Positions 62,401 to 64,000 of a stretch of 64,000 nucleotides of DNA are shown here, piece by piece. Position numbers and translations under genes: made by a program. Source of the stretch: an uncultured Eubacteriales bacterium (GTDB lineage: Bacteria; Bacillota; Clostridia; Christensenellales; CAG-138); NCBI GenBank assembly GCA_902801845.1, contig CADCJW010000002.1, positions 62,001 through 126,000 of the forward strand. The letters are read 5' to 3'. The first letter of the stretch is position 1. The number at the start of each line of letters is the position of its first letter. The notes beneath the pieces are model-generated. The model saw only the letters and a program-made list of their open reading frames with translations. It had not been told where the DNA came from and searched no databases.

Positions 62401-63021
62401 ATGAAAAAGGTCTTGTCCCTATGGCTCATACTGCTGCTGGTCCTGGCCGCCGGCTGCGCCCCCAAGCCCGCCCAAAGCGAGTTCGTCCAGCCGACGGACC
62501 CGCCAGCTACGGCTGCGCCCACGGAAGCGCCCGTGGATGAAAGTCTCATCCTGCTGACGGAAGCCCCCGGGCAGGAAACGCCTGCGCCCGTAGAGTCCCC
62601 CGCGCCCACGGATGCGCCGCAGCCCACGGATGCGCCCACCCCCTCCCCCGCCCCGAAGGGGACCGAGAGCCCGGTGCAGTATGGCGAGGACTACGACGAC
62701 AAGGACCGGGTGGCCCTGTATCTGCACCTTTTCGGGGAGCTGCCGCCCCACTTCATCACCAAGAAGCAGGCCCAGGCGTTGGGCTGGTCCGGCGGCGAGG
62801 TGGAGGAGTTCCGCTCGGGGGCGGCCATCGGCGGGGACTACTTCGGCAACTATGAGGGGTTGCTCCCCAAGAAGAAGGGCCGCAAATACTACGAGTGCGA
62901 CATCGGCACCGTGGGGAAGCGGTCCCGGGGAGCCAAGCGCATCATCTTTTCCAACGACGGCCTCGTCTACTACACCGACGATCATTACGAAAGCTTCACC
63001 TTGCTGTACGGGGAGGAATGA
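62401..63021 (+). CDS. Lipoprotein-anchored barnase-family ribonuclease
   Basis: A 206-residue protein: lipoprotein signal with lipobox LAAGC (Cys19), a linker rich in Pro, Thr and Ala with repeated TDAP units (about 30-95), and a barnase domain (97-206). Against barnase the key residues are all present: Lys121 (K27) in ITKKQAQALGW, Glu165 (E73) in YECDIG, Arg176 (R83), Arg180 (R87) in KRIIFS, and His195 (H102) in TDDHYESFT. It should thus be an active RNase on the cell surface, not a freely secreted one. The only site-like sequence, GAGGG, is one base from the ATG. A barstar gene follows by three bases. Confidence 0.92.
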   Translation: MKKVLSLWLILLLVLAAGCAPKPAQSEFVQPTDPPATAAPTEAPVDESLILLTEAPGQETPAPVESPAPTDAPQPTDAPTPSPAPKGTESPVQYGEDYDDKDRVALYLHLFGELPPHFITKKQAQALGWSGGEVEEFRSGAAIGGDYFGNYEGLLPKKKGRKYYECDIGTVGKRSRGAKRIIFSNDGLVYYTDDHYESFTLLYGEE

Positions 63022-63024
63022 ACC

Positions 63025-63279
63025 ATGCTGATCCTGTGCGACTTCGCCCGATTCAATACGCCCGACGCGGTCTATGATTATCTTGCGGCCGAGCTGCGCT
63101 TTCCCGCCTATTTCGGCCGGAACCTGGACGCCCTCCACGACTGCCTGACGGACATTGGCGCCCCCACCCGATTGATCCTCACCGGCACGGAGGCCCCCGT
63201 GGCCCAGCGGTTTTTGCCCGTCCTTCGGGACGCGGCGAAGCAAAACCGGTATCTCAGCTTGGAGATCCACCGGGAATAG
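63025..63279 (+). CDS. Barstar-family ribonuclease inhibitor
   Basis: An 84-residue acidic barstar-like protein. The helix 2 segment FPAYFGRNLDALHDCLTDI, which plugs the barnase active site in the known complex (Tyr29, Trp/Asn33, Asp35, Asp39 region), is well conserved; the C-terminal RYLSLEI strand also fits. It would protect the cytoplasm before export of the RNase. GAGGAATGAACC lies before the ATG, three bases beyond the barnase stop codon. A terminator follows at once, making a two-gene toxin and immunity unit. Confidence 0.9.
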   Translation: MLILCDFARFNTPDAVYDYLAAELRFPAYFGRNLDALHDCLTDIGAPTRLILTGTEAPVAQRFLPVLRDAAKQNRYLSLEIHRE

Positions 63280-63301
63280 GGCCTTAAGAACCCGCTTTCT
63301 G

Positions 63302-63336
63302 ACGGAGGATTTCGAAAAAATCCTCCGTTTTTTTAT
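63302..63336 (+). terminator. Terminator of the barnase-barstar operon
   Basis: Nine-base stem ACGGAGGAT / ATCCTCCGT with a nine-base loop and a run of seven T. Confidence 0.93.
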
Positions 63337-63354
63337 TTCCTTTTGGGAAAAGTT

Positions 63355-63364
63355 CTGCTATACT
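63355..63364 (+). promoter_or_regulatory. Extended -10 promoter of argS
   Basis: TGCTATACT (TG at 63356-63357, TATACT at 63359-63364), the TGn extended -10 form, with only a weak T-rich -35 region. AGGAAGGAGAG before the ATG is the ribosome site. The interval is too short for a T-box leader. Confidence 0.55.
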
Positions 63365-63405
63365 GTTAAAGTTATGAATCTGAGCGCCATAGGAAGGAGA
63401 GACCT

Positions 63406-64000
63406 ATGAACTATACTGAAGCTGTGGCCGCGGCCCTGAAGGGGTGCGTGGAGCTGCCGGAGGAGGAGCTGTTCGCCCTGCTGGAGACCCCCAAGAACCC
63501 CAGCATGGGGGACATCGCCTTCCCCTGCTTCAAGCTTTCCAAGCTCCTGCGCAAGGCCCCCAACGCCATCGCCGCGGAGCTGAAGGAGAAGATCGTCCTG
63601 CCCGCCGGCATCGAGAGAGCGGAGGCCGTGGGCCCCTATCTGAACTTTTTCATCGAGAAGGGGCAGCAGGCCCAGACCGTGCTCACGAAGGTGCTGGACG
63701 CGGGCAAGGCCTACGGCGGCTCCGACGAGGGCAAGGGCCGGCACGTGGTGCTGGACTATTCCTCCATCAACATCGCCAAGCCCTTCGGCTTCCACCATCT
63801 GCCCAGCACCGCCATCGGCAACGCCCTCTACCGCATCTATCGGCATCTTGGGTACGACCCGGTGGGCGTGAACCACCTGGGGGACTGGGGCACCCAGTTC
63901 GGGAAGATGATCGTGGCCTACAGGAAGTGGGGCGAAAAGCCCGTGGACCAATACGGCATCCGGGAGCTGGTGGACCTGTACGTCCGCTACCACAAGGAGG
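63406..64000 (+). CDS. argS: Arginyl-tRNA synthetase, N-terminal part
   Basis: The first 198 residues of a class I arginyl-tRNA synthetase; the rest lies beyond the right edge. The N-terminal Add-1 tRNA D-loop domain (residues 1 to about 110) has NPSMGDIAFPCFKLSK and GPYLNFFIEK. The catalytic core begins with LDYSSINIAKPFGFHHLPSTAIGNALYRIYRHLGYDP and NHLGDWGTQFGKMIVAY. The usual AKPFHIGHLRST signature reads AKPFGFHHLPST here, an altered HIGH motif. The ribosome site AAGGAGAG is seven bases from the ATG. Confidence 0.93.
   Translation, partial: MNYTEAVAAALKGCVELPEEELFALLETPKNPSMGDIAFPCFKLSKLLRKAPNAIAAELKEKIVLPAGIERAEAVGPYLNFFIEKGQQAQTVLTKVLDAGKAYGGSDEGKGRHVVLDYSSINIAKPFGFHHLPSTAIGNALYRIYRHLGYDPVGVNHLGDWGTQFGKMIVAYRKWGEKPVDQYGIRELVDLYVRYHKE

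Noticed and set aside
63280..63405. T-box leader for argS
   Set aside because: Only 125 bases, occupied by the barstar terminator and an extended -10 promoter; no T-box sequence is present.

Overview
The window reads as a chromosomal segment of an anaerobic, Gram-positive, GC-rich clostridium, most likely an uncultured gut member of the Clostridia. The grounds are a Bacillus/Clostridium-type long SRP RNA with an Alu domain, a PyrR-type attenuator in front of a clostridial pyr operon, a V-type ATPase in place of F-type, an Rnf complex, YlmH, DUF4003 and MazG-like proteins, consensus sigma-A promoters and AGGAGG ribosome binding sites. Gene density is high and I saw no tRNA, rRNA, insertion sequence, prophage or CRISPR array. 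Both ends cut genes: a lipoprotein at the left and argS at the right.

Layout. 0-4.4 kb: lipoprotein start, nucleoside phosphorylase, acetyltransferase, SRP RNA, an AT-richer adenosine deaminase-like/MazG pair, and a QueG-like Fe-S protein. 4.4-12.9 kb: a nine-gene V-type ATPase operon whose proteolipid carries the sodium-binding residues. 13-14.1 kb: rpiB-upp. 14.2-17 kb: a large TIR-transmembrane-coiled-coil-propeller protein. 17.2-24.6 kb: rnfC-rnfDG(fused)-rnfE-rnfA-rnfB followed at once by the pentaheme nitrite reductase nrfA, then a Sua5 gene. 24.9-29.3 kb: DUF4003 protein, a circularly permuted GH3 enzyme, a flavodoxin, a small zincin. 29.5-35.2 kb: pyrCKDFEBI with a PyrR leader. 35.3-42 kb: a phosphohexomutase and a BMP-type nucleoside ABC transporter operon with an attenuator leader. 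42.1-55.7 kb: an AraC regulator divergent from an eight-gene rhamnoside utilisation operon (GH3, GPH symporter, GH78, RhaB, RhaA, RhaD, two SDR oxidoreductases). 55.7-61.3 kb: YlmH, a TetM-like GTPase fused to a Rae1/YacP nuclease, M18 aminopeptidase, HAD phosphatase. 61.3-64 kb: ApbE, a surface lipoprotein barnase with its barstar, and argS.

How it fits together. Rnf would convert reduced ferredoxin into an ion gradient, the ATPase (predicted Na+) would use or build that gradient, ApbE would attach FMN to the Rnf subunits, and NrfA placed in the rnf operon without NrfH suggests that membrane electrons can be passed outward to nitrite. Nucleobase handling is dense: nucleoside phosphorylase, Upp, BMP transporter, complete UMP synthesis from carbamoyl aspartate on, and a YjjG-like phosphatase. 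The rhamnoside operon imports intact glycosides and hydrolyses them inside, since neither glycosidase has a signal peptide.

The observations I rate highest are the rnf-nrfA operon with a fused RnfDG, the ribosomal GTPase-A-site nuclease fusion, the lipoprotein barnase/barstar pair, the TIR-propeller protein, an unclassified attenuator leader before the BMP transporter, and a recurring pattern of promoters placed so close to the ATG that the mRNAs should be leaderless.
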